A stretch of 64,000 nucleotides of DNA from Pseudeuparius sepicola (Eukaryota; Arthropoda; Insecta; Coleoptera; Anthribidae), in assembly GCA_963920635.1 (NCBI GenBank), contig OY987298.1:64563949-64627948 (forward strand), given 5' to 3'. Of this stretch, positions 24,774 through 33,945 are shown piece after piece (positions within the stretch are counted from its first letter, which is position 1; each line of letters starts with the position of its first letter). Position numbers and translations under genes: made by a program. Under the pieces are notes generated by a model, which did not search any database, was not told where the DNA came from, and saw nothing but the letters and a program-made list of their open reading frames with translations.

Positions 24774-27700
24774 TATCCGGTAAACAAGGGTTTAAATTAG
24801 ATTTTGGGCGTTTTAGTTGCGATTTGTGAATAATTTTGTCATCGAAAGTTTTGACTTTTGTCCCTAAATCTTCCTTAATTTCGATTTTCGTATGTTTTGG
24901 TTTGGTTTTATCCCTTAATGACGCTTTATTTTTCTGGAATTGAACAGTACAAGGCTCGTAATTTTGTGGTTCTTCCCTATCCTTGTTGTGGCTTGTATTT
25001 TGTTTATGTTTTTCGCTTAGTGAAACCTCATGAATTTTATCAAAAATTATTTTTAATTTGTTTTTTCGCTCATCTATGTACTGGTTTAGTATTATTTCAT
25101 CTGTGATGTCGAATGGGTCGAGGGCACTGGTGTGACCGTTAATAATATCAAAAGGCCTTTGTTTTGTCGTACTATGAACAGAATTATTGTAACCTAATAT
25201 AGCATACTGCATTAATTGTTTTATTTCCGAGTTCGGATGAGTAAGTTTTAGTACGCGTATACTATCAAGTAGCGTATTATGTAATCTTTCTATATTACTA
25301 TTACTGTTCGAGTTACCGGGTGTCGTAAAATGTAGATTTGCATTATGAAGTTTACAAAAATCAGTAAGAAGACTTGTTTTGAACTCAGTGCCGTTATCAC
25401 ATGTTATTGATTTTGGTATTCCAAAGTGTGATACAAAATTAAAAATTCCATCCATTACATCAGTTGAATTACATGATTCTAAAGGATAAGTTTGAGCGTA
25501 TTTTGAAAAAACATCAATAATTGTCAAATACTTTCTTCCTAAAATTTGAAAAGGGTCCATATGTATGGATTCAAAAGGTTGTGACGGAGTTATAGTTAAG
25601 GCAAATTTTATTTTAGGTGGGTTCCTATCATATTTAGCTTTACAATATTCGCATCTATTAATGTATTCCGTTATGTCATTTTTCATATTGGGCCAATAAT
25701 ATAATTTTTTCAAAGCTAACAGAGTTTCGTTTATGCCACGATGACATGTCTTTGTTTCATGATGGTATCGTAACAGTTCTTGTTGACGATCCTTTTCAGT
25801 TACATCGGTTAAGAAAATGTTAGAGAAATTAAGTTTATACGCATGATTTTTGAAAGTTTTTGCTAGTAAATTGCAGATTCTCGGTTTCAAATCAATTTCA
25901 CTCTTTTGAATATAAATACTGTAGAGTAGTTTCGGATTTATGTATTCCTTGAAAAATTTAATTAATTCATAAGCATAATTTTTCAGTGTTAGGTAGACAG
26001 TTAATCTAATTTTATTGGGAAAAGGACATGTCTTTATAACATGATATCTTCCAGAGTCTTTTAAAATAAATATAATTTGATTAGTATAAGTGTTTAGACA
26101 ATTTTCAGTTATTGGAATGGTTAAAATTGGATCTTCTATTGCAGAATGAACAGTTTCAATCTCGTTTCTATTTTCAATAAGTTCTTCAATCTCTCCGGTA
26201 GGTTTAATTAGAATATCGGATATTATATTTATTTTTGGTTTTGAACGATTTTCATTTACTTCACGATTTTCTTCGGGGAATTCGGCCTCTAAATATTCTC
26301 TGATTTCATCATTAGTTATAGGGTTATTCAAAAATCTATGAATTTCTTCATCAATATCACCGGGATTTCCTAAAATTGACTGATTCTCGATAGCGTTAAG
26401 GTCATTGTTATTTCGACTTTTCCTAACCTTTTCTTTTTGTTCTTTTAAAAATTCGTCTAACTTTAATTCGAATTCTAAATCCGGGTTACTTAATTGAAAA
26501 TTATTTTCAGGAATATATTTTACTGTTATCTTGTTTCCGTCAACGGTACGTTCTTTATAAAATTTTATTGGTTCTTCGAAATTAATTGTTCGTTGATCTT
26601 TGTTTAGAGAAATTTTTATATTTTTTGGTACACCATATATAGGTTCTGGTGGACTTTCATTTGTAGAGAAAATTGGGTTTACTTCGGAAACATCATTATC
26701 TATGTAGCAAATGACTATTTCCGCTTGCACCGATTTAAAAATAAAATTAATCATTCCTTTCATTATATTCCAATCTAATTGATCAAGACCGCATCCTATC
26801 CTTGGCATAGCTAAATATTTTATGTAATTTTTGATCACATGACTTCTTAGGTTTTTAAGACAAGTAAATATGTTATAGTAAGTCGGTTTCTCATAAAAGT
26901 GTTTCTTAGTAATTAAATAATATATAAAACGTTTTCTAGTATTTATAACTGTTAATATTCCTACTTCGCCTACTTGTTTGTTTTGTTTCTTTAAATTAGC
27001 AACGTTGTCATACCTTTCTTTAAATTCGGCTGCAATACCAGCCCTCATTTTAAAATCGGACGACACACAATGTGCCAGTGAGTACCTCTCGGGCATCTCA
27101 AATAAATTTCTTTTTATTTCAACAACATTACCATTATTTTCATTGTTATCATTATTTTCTATAATTTTCCTAAATTCATAATATTCTTTATCAATATCAT
27201 AAAATAAGATGTTATTGACATTATCGTCATCAAATTGAATACGAGATAATGAATCCGCATTAGTATTTATTTTTCCTTTTTTGTATTTAATTTCATAGTC
27301 GTATTCTTCTAGTTTCAACCTCCAGCGCACTAATCTGGAGTTTGGTTCCTTTAAATTAAATAACCATTGTAATGGTTTGTGATCAGTAATTATTGTAAAC
27401 TTTCTTCCAAATAAATACGGTCTAAAGTAATTTGTAAAATAGACGATAGCTAATAGTTCTTTTTCTATGGTGCTATAATTTTGTTCAGCGGGACTTAATG
27501 TCCTTGATCCATAAGCAATTGGTAAATCACTACCTATTTTTCCTTGACTTAGAACTGCACCAATAGCGATGTTTGAAGCATCTGTTGTTAAATTAAAAGG
27601 TTTTGTAAAATCTGGGTATTGAAGTATAGGGTCATTACATAAAATATTCTTGCAAATTTCAAAAGTCTTTAAAAATTCCTCAGTATGTTCTATTTTTTCA

Positions 27701-28650
27701 CCTTTCTTTAAACATTGCGTAAATGGCTTAGTTATTTTTTCAAAATTTTTAATAAATCTTGTATAGTAGCCTAAAAGACCTAGGAAAGATTTAATTTCTT
27801 TAGTAGTTTTTGGTATAGGAAAGCGTTTTATTGCCTCTATCTTTTTTGGGTTCGGTTTAACACCATCCGCCGTTACCACGTGACCTAAAAATTCAACTTC
27901 CTTTCGTAAAAATTCCGATTTGTCTAACTGAATTTTAAACCTAGCTTTTCTCAGTGTAGTAAATAATAACTTTAAATTAGAAATATGTTCTGTAAGATTT
28001 GTTGAGAATACTATTATATCATCCATATAAAATAAACAAATTTTTTCTTGTAACTCCCGAAGTAGTACATTATCCATAACTCTCTGAAAACTTGCCGGGG
28101 CATTTTTTAAACCAAAGGACATTCGAACATATTCATAGTGACCATTTTCAACAGTAAAAGCAGTTTTTTCTATTGAGTTCTCATTCATTTCAATTTGATG
28201 AAAACCTGACGCGAGGTCAATGGTCGAAAAATATTGACAACGGCCTAATTTGTCTAAAATGTCATTAATATTCGGTAAGGGATACCTATCATCAATAGTT
28301 TTTTCATTTACTTTACGATAATCTACCACAATTCTCCACTTTTGGACTCCGCTAGCATCTAACTTTTTCGGGACAATCCAAATTGGGCTACTCCATGGGC
28401 TTTGACTATGACGAATAATACCATCGTCTAACATTTTTGAAATTTGTTTTTGAACCTCATTTTTATGAATAAAAGGATACCTATAAGATTTCGTATAAAT
28501 TAGGACTTCGTCAGTAGTCTTTATTTCATGTTTTATCTGATTAGTAAAAGTTAATTTGGAACCATCATTATGAAAAATATCTCGAAATTCATTACAAAGT
28601 TTAAATAAAGCGTTCTTTTCCTCTTCGTTCAAATGATCCATCCTAATCAT
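24679..28650 (-). CDS. pol: Errantivirus Pol: RT, RNase H, macro domain, integrase
   Basis: 1323 codons, uninterrupted. Reverse transcriptase spans residues ~50-300 with YMDD at 208-211. RNase H covers ~350-470 with acidic residues in TTDASN (D357), the IEKELL block and ITDHKPL (D423). Residues ~508-650 form a macro domain of the TARG1/OARD1 type, which errantivirus Pol does not normally have as far as I know. An acidic, low-complexity linker of about 150 residues follows. Integrase begins with an HHCC finger (H963/H964, H970, C1000, C1003), then D1032, D1085 and E1121 with exact D-35-E spacing. The C-terminus overlaps env. The start ATG overlaps the stop of the protease frame (ATGA), although in relatives protease and RT are one frame, so a one-base lesion or frameshifting is likely there. 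Confidence 0.93.
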   Translation of the reverse strand: MIRMDHLNEEEKNALFKLCNEFRDIFHNDGSKLTFTNQIKHEIKTTDEVLIYTKSYRYPFIHKNEVQKQISKMLDDGIIRHSQSPWSSPIWIVPKKLDASGVQKWRIVVDYRKVNEKTIDDRYPLPNINDILDKLGRCQYFSTIDLASGFHQIEMNENSIEKTAFTVENGHYEYVRMSFGLKNAPASFQRVMDNVLLRELQEKICLFYMDDIIVFSTNLTEHISNLKLLFTTLRKARFKIQLDKSEFLRKEVEFLGHVVTADGVKPNPKKIEAIKRFPIPKTTKEIKSFLGLLGYYTRFIKNFEKITKPFTQCLKKGEKIEHTEEFLKTFEICKNILCNDPILQYPDFTKPFNLTTDASNIAIGAVLSQGKIGSDLPIAYGSRTLSPAEQNYSTIEKELLAIVYFTNYFRPYLFGRKFTIITDHKPLQWLFNLKEPNSRLVRWRLKLEEYDYEIKYKKGKINTNADSLSRIQFDDDNVNNILFYDIDKEYYEFRKIIENNDNNENNGNVVEIKRNLFEMPERYSLAHCVSSDFKMRAGIAAEFKERYDNVANLKKQNKQVGEVGILTVINTRKRFIYYLITKKHFYEKPTYYNIFTCLKNLRSHVIKNYIKYLAMPRIGCGLDQLDWNIMKGMINFIFKSVQAEIVICYIDNDVSEVNPIFSTNESPPEPIYGVPKNIKISLNKDQRTINFEEPIKFYKERTVDGNKITVKYIPENNFQLSNPDLEFELKLDEFLKEQKEKVRKSRNNNDLNAIENQSILGNPGDIDEEIHRFLNNPITNDEIREYLEAEFPEENREVNENRSKPKINIISDILIKPTGEIEELIENRNEIETVHSAIEDPILTIPITENCLNTYTNQIIFILKDSGRYHVIKTCPFPNKIRLTVYLTLKNYAYELIKFFKEYINPKLLYSIYIQKSEIDLKPRICNLLAKTFKNHAYKLNFSNIFLTDVTEKDRQQELLRYHHETKTCHRGINETLLALKKLYYWPNMKNDITEYINRCEYCKAKYDRNPPKIKFALTITPSQPFESIHMDPFQILGRKYLTIIDVFSKYAQTYPLESCNSTDVMDGIFNFVSHFGIPKSITCDNGTEFKTSLLTDFCKLHNANLHFTTPGNSNSNSNIERLHNTLLDSIRVLKLTHPNSEIKQLMQYAILGYNNSVHSTTKQRPFDIINGHTSALDPFDITDEIILNQYIDERKNKLKIIFDKIHEVSLSEKHKQNTSHNKDREEPQNYEPCTVQFQKNKASLRDKTKPKHTKIEIKEDLGTKVKTFDDKIIHKSQLKRPKSNLNPCLPDIDIDTIPSCSYAVPDDNVINLDSGFDTDNDD
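26701..27129 (-). other. TARG1/OARD1-like macro domain inside Pol
   Basis: Residues ~508-650 of the Pol frame. Recognised blocks in order are SLAHCVSSDFKMRAGIA (ADP-ribose pocket entry, with the 'GAGIA'-type loop as RAGIA), GEVGIL, IYYLITKKHFYEKPTY, and AMPRIGCGLDQLDW. In human TARG1 (OARD1) the catalytic residues are Lys84, in the LITKK block, and Asp125, in the GCGLD block, 41 positions apart. Here the corresponding K582 and D623 are also 41 apart. The known activity of the family is removal of ADP-ribose from Glu/Asp and from some nucleic-acid adducts, and hydrolysis of O-acetyl-ADP-ribose. The domain is in frame with RT and IN and has no stops. Its role in the element is inference: reversing host ADP-ribosylation of viral proteins or nucleic acid would fit. 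Confidence 0.88.
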
Positions 28651-29345
28651 GTTCCTAACATATTGTCAGAATTATTTTTCTCAGTGTATGTGGAATTTTC
28701 AATATTAAATAAATAAAAGTCATCTTTGCGTTTGTTAGAAAATTCTTGCACCTGCATGGGCTCTACAAAAGTTAATTGTATTGTCTTATCTGTATTATTA
28801 TGAACCTCGGTATAAGCAAAGCCTTTGTTTGCTGTCGTTAATGTTTCAAGAAAATAAAGTCCGTTTATATTACTTTCTGGGACAATGATATCTTTATTAA
28901 ATTTATTCACTGGTATTTTAGCTGAAAGCGCCTCGTGTGCGTTAACTGAAATGGAGTATTGTTTATCATCCGGTCGCCTATAATAAAAAGGAATTGTTGT
29001 TACATGGTTGACAAGAATATCATTTTCGAGGTCAATATGGAATTTTAATTTCTTTAAATCGCGTAAGCCTATAATGCCATCAAAATAAGGGTGGAAATCA
29101 AATAAAATTATCGGAATGACCATATCAGTGTTTAGTTCTTCTGGAGCCGGAATATTGGCTCTGAATTTAATTTCTGTTTCGCCTAAACTCGTTTTGACTT
29201 GCGTGGGACAAGTGTAAATACAATTTGGAAAATATTTTTCTACGATAGAAGGTCTTAAAATTGAATGAAAACAACCTGTATCGATAAGCAATTTCATTTT
29301 GGGATTTTTAATTTGAATATAAGCTAAACTGTTATGTTGTTCCAC
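28647..29345 (-). CDS. Errantivirus protease region
   Basis: An open frame of about 232 codons between gag and RT. It carries the retropepsin active-site motif KLLIDTGCFHSIL and, further on, a GIIGLRDL block that matches the second conserved strand of Gypsy proteases. The frame is open a little upstream of 29345 as well, so the shown start is nominal; in relatives this region is made as part of Gag-Pro-Pol. It ends in a TGA that overlaps the ATG of the RT frame (ATGA at 28647-28650). The RT frame is shifted relative to it; usual errantivirus Pol is continuous here, which suggests a one-base indel. Confidence 0.8.
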   Translation of the reverse strand: MEQHNSLAYIQIKNPKMKLLIDTGCFHSILRPSIVEKYFPNCIYTCPTQVKTSLGETEIKFRANIPAPEELNTDMVIPIILFDFHPYFDGIIGLRDLKKLKFHIDLENDILVNHVTTIPFYYRRPDDKQYSISVNAHEALSAKIPVNKFNKDIIVPESNINGLYFLETLTTANKGFAYTEVHNNTDKTIQLTFVEPMQVQEFSNKRKDDFYLFNIENSTYTEKNNSDNMLGT

Positions 29346-29527
29346 ATAAATTTCGACTATTTCTTTTTCCTGGTTTATTTCTTCCGTTTGGGAGGATGAC
29401 TCACCAATGGAAAATTTCCGGAGTTAATTTTTTGAGTTTGAATTTTGTTTTGGGGTTCTTAAACATAATTCATCATATTGCCTAACGTAAATTTCTTTAG
29501 CGGCTTGGGTTAAGTATACATCTGAAT

Positions 29528-30052
29528 TCACTTTTGGCTCAGATTACTCCTCATAACCTGAAGTCGTTTTGCGAAATCTAAAGGAGATTCATTTTTAAAT
29601 GGCCTAGCCGTAAATAAGTCCTGCTCTAGGCACTCCAAATTGCGACGATCACCAAAGCATTGATTTAGTGCGTCCTTAATTTTCTGCCACGTATTTAACT
29701 CATTGCGGCAACCTATCAATAATTCAGCGCGTCCAGTGAGTTTCATCTGAACCGCTCTGACTAAGTAATTTTTTAAAAATTCATAATTTATGTCATTATA
29801 AGTTTCAAAGAGGTAATCACATGACGAGATAAATTTCGGCAAGGAAGTTGCATTGCCGTCAAAATTAGAAATTGTTTCTACATACATCTTAAGCATTGGT
29901 AAGTTAAGTTTTTCGTTTGCCATTGCGATTATTTTATTTTTACTTTCTTCTTTAATAACTTGGTTAACGTCAGATGAACTACTTGGTTCGTCAAAACTTA
30001 AACTTGATGAAAATAAACTTGTAATATCCTCAATATCAACGTCACTCATCAA
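29528..30052 (-). CDS. gag: Errantivirus Gag, truncated
   Basis: 174 codons. The first 55 residues are acidic and Ser-rich. The rest resembles the capsid N-terminal half of gypsy-type Gag (LPMLKMYVETISNFDGN, a helix-rich region with LTGRAELLIG and FGDRRNLECLEQDLFTARPF). Errantivirus Gag is usually two or more times longer, and the stop at 29528 is followed by about 180 bp before the protease frame. The C-terminal half of capsid and any nucleic-acid-binding tail are therefore absent or out of frame. With identical LTRs this is either a recent deletion or a defect acquired during replication. Confidence 0.75.
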   Translation of the reverse strand: MMSDVDIEDITSLFSSSLSFDEPSSSSDVNQVIKEESKNKIIAMANEKLNLPMLKMYVETISNFDGNATSLPKFISSCDYLFETYNDINYEFLKNYLVRAVQMKLTGRAELLIGCRNELNTWQKIKDALNQCFGDRRNLECLEQDLFTARPFKNESPLDFAKRLQVMRSNLSQK

Positions 30053-30387
30053 ATAAATATATCAAAATCTTCAAAAATATCGTAAAAATCTTCAAAAAAT
30101 ATCGTAAAAAATAAGGAATAAAATAGGAATCCAAAGGAACACTTGACTCTTACCAAAAGCTGGTTCTGGTCGCCGGCCAAAGTCCTAAGGTTAGCAATAT
30201 CTTGTCTGTAGCTCCTGCCGTGTTGGCTGCCAGGGGTTGATCCAGGGGCTGCTGCTGCGATGCCTCGAAGATCAGGTTGTTGGACGACGTCTTCAAGATA
30301 AAAATCTTTCAGCTTCTCGCGACGCGGTAGAATGCGGTGCCGATACCGTGGGGATTCCAAACTACGGTCGCGGAAACTGGACGCACG

Positions 30388-30404
30388 TCCTACCGACTGC
30401 GCCA
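30388..30404 (-). other. Errantivirus primer-binding site, tRNA-Ser
   Basis: The plus strand reads TCCTACCGACTGCGCCA, which equals the 3' end of insect tRNA-Ser including CCA. The complementary PBS starts at the last base of the 5' LTR, the one-base overlap known from errantiviruses such as 17.6 and 297, which use tRNA-Ser. Confidence 0.88.
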
Positions 30405-30627
30405 GTTAAATTAACGATTTCGAAAAATACGTTTTTAAAACAATTTATTTTGACAGTTACAACAGGGCAGCGTCTACTGCTACAAGACAAGATAGAACTG
30501 ATTAACAATAGAGCAAAGCTTAAATATATAGGGATACAAAATGCAACTTAGCCTACACGTGCCCGCGCACTCAGCACTTTGTCTGCACTTTAACACAATC
30601 AGGACCATTGTTCATAGCGACGTAACT
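30404..30627 (-). repeat. Errantivirus 5' LTR
   Basis: 224 bp, the apparently identical partner of 22808-23031, followed by the TGAA target duplication. As the 5' LTR it would hold the promoter; I see no element that fixes the start site. Confidence 0.95.
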
Positions 30628-30965
30628 TGAAATTTCGAGAAGTACAATTACGGATTTTTTAGAGGAAAATTAATGCCGGTATATTGTTCAGCGTTGTTGG
30701 AAACCCAAACGTACCAATTTGCATTACCATAGCTCCACAGGGTGTTCCAAAAATTAAAAGGAAAAGTAAGGCGGGATTCTTATATGCAGTGAGAGGTTCC
30801 AAACAAAAACGTACTAATTTGTAATTAATTTTCTTAATTTCTGGTAAGTTGGTCACTAAAATATTCATGACGAACTCATATTCTTTCAAAAATTTATTAG
30901 CGAACAAATCTTTTATTTAATTTAATATCATCAAATACATGAATAAACAACACAACATAACAAAC

Positions 30966-31008
30966 TCAAATTTCAATCATTTCAATTAGTCCTCCATTTT
31001 CTAATGCA
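30966..31008 (-). pseudogene. C-terminal codons of a mariner-type transposase
   Basis: The minus strand encodes ALENGGLIEMIEI and stop. This matches the 'ENGGL.E' ending of the transposase at 4422. It is the only transposase coding left in the 22348-31559 element. Confidence 0.55.
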
Positions 31009-31719
31009 AATTGGTACGTTTGGGTTTCCAACAACGTTGAATAAAAATCTAGCACTAATTTTTCTCTAAAAAAAATCCCTAATAGTACTTCTCGAAATTT
31101 CAGCACTAAAACTTCGTCTCAGTGGGCAATGAATGCAACGCACGAGGCACCTGAATTATGCATTTGATGTCATTATTGAAGCTCTATCCAACAAAAAAAA
31201 AGTTTATGAAATCCTGCTAAAAATAAAAATTTTACAGGGGTGGTCACTAATTAAATGGGACACTAAAAATTTTGAAACACCCTGTAGAGCTATGGTAATG
31301 CAAATTGGTACGTTTGGGTTTCGAACAACGCTGAATAAGAATACGGCATTGATTTTCCTCTAAAAAAAATCCCTAATAGTACTTTTAGAAATTTCAGCAC
31401 TAAAACACCGTCGCAGTGGGCCTTGAATTTAAGGCAAGAGGTACCTGAATTATAAATTTAATGCCATTTTTGAAGCTCTATCCAAAAAAAAAGTTTATGG
31501 AAATCGAGCCATAAATAAAAATTTTACAGGGGTGGTCAGTCCTTAAGTGGGACACACTGTATATCCATTTAATTTTTTAATTGGGTTTTTCGTCACCAAA
31601 TTGATTAAAGACAATTTTTTCAAGTTGCCTAGAAAATTCATAAATTCTTAACAGAAACTCTAAAAGTGTAACTCAAAAAATAACTTCTACAAATTCGATT
31701 CCAATGTAACACGTACATA

Positions 31720-32146
31720 CAGGGTGTCCCGTTAATATAATGATCCATAGAGCAACTGCACATATTATTTGGGGCCAAAATATTATGACGATTGAGGCTA
31801 ATATGTCTTACAGAAATGTTGTTTGTTTAAGAGATACATTTTTTGAAATTGAATTATAGCCACATCTCCCAAAATAATCAAGCTGCTGAGCTGAAATTTG
31901 GCACTGCTGTGTTTTTGGGGATGGAGAATAAGCTGAAAATTACAATTTTTACGTAACTCACAGAGGGCGCCACTTGCGCTGTTTTTAAAGATCAAGCTTT
32001 TACTCTTAACTTTTTTGAGGTTATCTTTTTGGTCTTTCAGGGCCATCACTTTAGAGCATCTTTTCATTCTGTAACAAAAAGGTACTCTTGTTTCATAACG
32101 ATGAAATCAACCGATTGCGTTGAAATTGGCAAAACGGGACACCCTG
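31720..32146. mobile_element. MITE with TIR CAGGGTGTCCCGTT
   Basis: A 427-bp element whose 14-bp ends are perfect inverted copies, with TA outside both. No coding capacity. It belongs to the CAGGGTGTCC-ended group of mariner-type MITEs that recurs in this window (53304 and 60773 have similar ends). Confidence 0.82.
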
Positions 32147-32149
32147 TAT

Positions 32150-33350
32150 ATATATATATGATCACAGCACATCTTTTTGTTGTAAATTGTAGAAAGTTCC
32201 CTTCATTACAAACAACTTTTGTATGAAACTTTTTTCCGTAGCTCCCCAAATTCTCGTGATAAGGTGATGTTATAGGGCATGATATATTTATGTGGTCCAT
32301 CCTGTGTTTCTTGCTATTTTTTTATACAGAAAATATCATTTGATTTCTTTTTTGTATTATTGTCACGGTATTATTGTCAAATTATATCAGAAAAAAAAAC
32401 AACATAAACAAAACAATTTTCTCATTTTCATTATTTAGATTCTTTATGTTGCTCTAGTGAAATATCCTGCTGCTATAATCACCCAAAACATTGTCACTGC
32501 TTTATTAGCCGCTAAAAATTATAAAATGTACCTACATTTCTGTGTAGATCTTTTACCTTATTACATGCACACAACTGAGATTAACGTAGTACTAACGTAA
32601 TTATAGAACTAATTGCTCAAAAAATGTTTTTTGTGTGCCCAACGATTCTACATAGAATTATACAAACACAAGTCGATTGCACAATATATTTAGGTCCTAC
32701 AGTTACAGTCAGTGACTATAAAATTTCTATATTCACTGCTACATTAAAAGTGGTCAGGTAGATTTGGCTATGATCACAGCACATTTTTTTGTTGTGGATA
32801 ATAATGACAAATGACAAGTTCCGACAGTAGTCGGTCGCCCTCGGGCTCTGTCCGGGCATTGTGGGTGGTCGAGACGGCCGTGTTTATTTATATTCGATGC
32901 GTATTTATAATCGCCAATTTGAATGATTTATGCGGCCAAACAGAGCGAGTTTTTCGATTCTAAATTATTCATAACTCATAAATTCCTATTTACACGCGGC
33001 TAGGACTGTATTTAGATTGTTAACATAAACCTGTCGAATTGTTAAAATCGCATTAATTGCCCCTCCCGGTCGTTAGTTATCGTTGGGCACGTTTGCGTTG
33101 CCGCCGGTCGCCGCGGAGCGGACGCATGATGGACGGCCGACGTTTTCTGGTTGTTTTGAATGGTCCTTTTTTCAATTTTAAGCTGGAAAAAGTCGATCTA
33201 AATCTTTTCAAATCGGCCAACGGTCTATTTTATGACGTAAGTATAGGCAGATTGTACATTGTACTGGAGTAAACAACGCACTTTTGCATTGTTCCGAAAA
33301 ACGGGGAAACAATGTTACATAGTTTGTTATCGTTATCATTATCATCTTCA
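32150..33350. other. No recognisable gene; GC-rich patch at 32820-33130
   Basis: Mostly AT-rich. A block of about 45 bp starting TATGATCACAGCACAT at 32157 recurs near 32770. A GC-richer patch at 32820-33130 has no credible reading frame. Nothing else was recognised. Confidence 0.4.
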
Positions 33351-33725
33351 TCGTCACCGTCACCGTCAATGTCACTGTCAATGTCACTGTCAATGTCACT
33401 GTCAATGTCACTGTCAATGTCACTGTCAATGTCAATGTCAATGTCACTGTCAATGTCACTGTCAATGTCACTGTCAATGTCACTGTCGATGTCACTGTCA
33501 ATGTCACTGTCAATGTCATGTCACTGTCAATGTCAATGCCAATGTCACTGTCAATGTCACGGTCAATGTCACTGTCAATGCCACTGTTAATGTCACTGTC
33601 AATATCACTGCCACTGTCTATGTCACTAACTGCCACTGTCAATGTTAGTGTCAGTGTCAATGTCAGTGTCAATGTCACTGTCAGTGTCAGTGTCAATGTC
33701 ATCACTGTCAATGTCACTGTCACTT
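33351..33725. repeat. Minisatellite, 12-bp unit TGTCACTGTCAA
   Basis: A tandem array of TGTCAA and TGTCAC hexamers, mostly alternating to give a 12-bp unit. It degrades on the right into TGTCAGTGTCAATG variants and then a GGTACTGGTACT-like stretch to about 33770. Because the unit is a multiple of three, all six frames stay open, which explains the long low-complexity open frames here; they are not genes. Confidence 0.93.
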
Positions 33726-33945
33726 TACTGATGCTGGTACTGGTACTAGCGTTGGCACTGGTACTGGTATCTTTTTCGTTACTGTTACTCTTTCAGTTGT
33801 GATTTCCTCCACAGGGAACATTCACTCAGACCTTAGGCATCCCATAGGATCTCGCTCGGACGAGGCCCTTGCGGTGTTATCGGGACCTAGATGACGTTGT
33901 CTTGTCGAATGTTCCTGCAGGCCTCATTAGTTAGAGATGCCAGTT

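Larger units (their letters stand above)
22808..30627 (-). mobile_element. Errantivirus-type endogenous retrovirus (Ty3/Gypsy with env)
   Basis: A 7820-bp provirus in minus orientation. It has 224-bp LTRs with AGTTAA...TAACT termini typical of errantiviruses, and a 4-bp TGAA target duplication (22804-22807 and 30628-30631). The primer site matches tRNA-Ser and a purine tract lies by the 3' LTR. Gene order is gag-pro-pol-env. By eye the two LTRs are identical, so insertion is recent. Despite that, gag is short, the pro/pol frame is offset and env loses its membrane anchor by a frame change, so this copy looks defective as it stands. The pol frame itself is open for 1323 codons and carries an extra macro domain between RNase H and integrase. 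Confidence 0.95.
22348..31559. mobile_element. Long-TIR mariner-type element split by an errantivirus
   Basis: The ends CAGTGTGTCCCACTGAAGGA (22348) and its inverted copy (to 31559) are flanked by TA on each side. Without the 7.8-kb retroviral insertion the element is about 1.4 kb. Each inverted-repeat arm is built from two tandem units of roughly 295-300 bp that restart with a copy of the end sequence (near 22646 on the left, near 31264 on the right). The interior (30740-31010) keeps only the last codons of a mariner-type transposase. The errantivirus sits in the second unit of the left arm; removing it and one TGAA restores the unit exactly as in the neighbouring copy. Confidence 0.85.

Noticed and set aside
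26978..27181. 67-codon plus-strand frame antisense to the macro domain
   Set aside because: Antisense shadow of the Pol frame, with a hydrophobic low-complexity product.
30388..30404. A tRNA-Ser gene
   Set aside because: Only the 3' 17 bases match; there is no cloverleaf, and the position next to the LTR identifies a primer-binding site.
33208..33802. Several long open frames rich in Met-Ser-Leu, His-Cys or Thr-Val-Leu-Thr repeats
   Set aside because: They are translations of the 12-bp minisatellite, open in every frame because the unit is a multiple of three.
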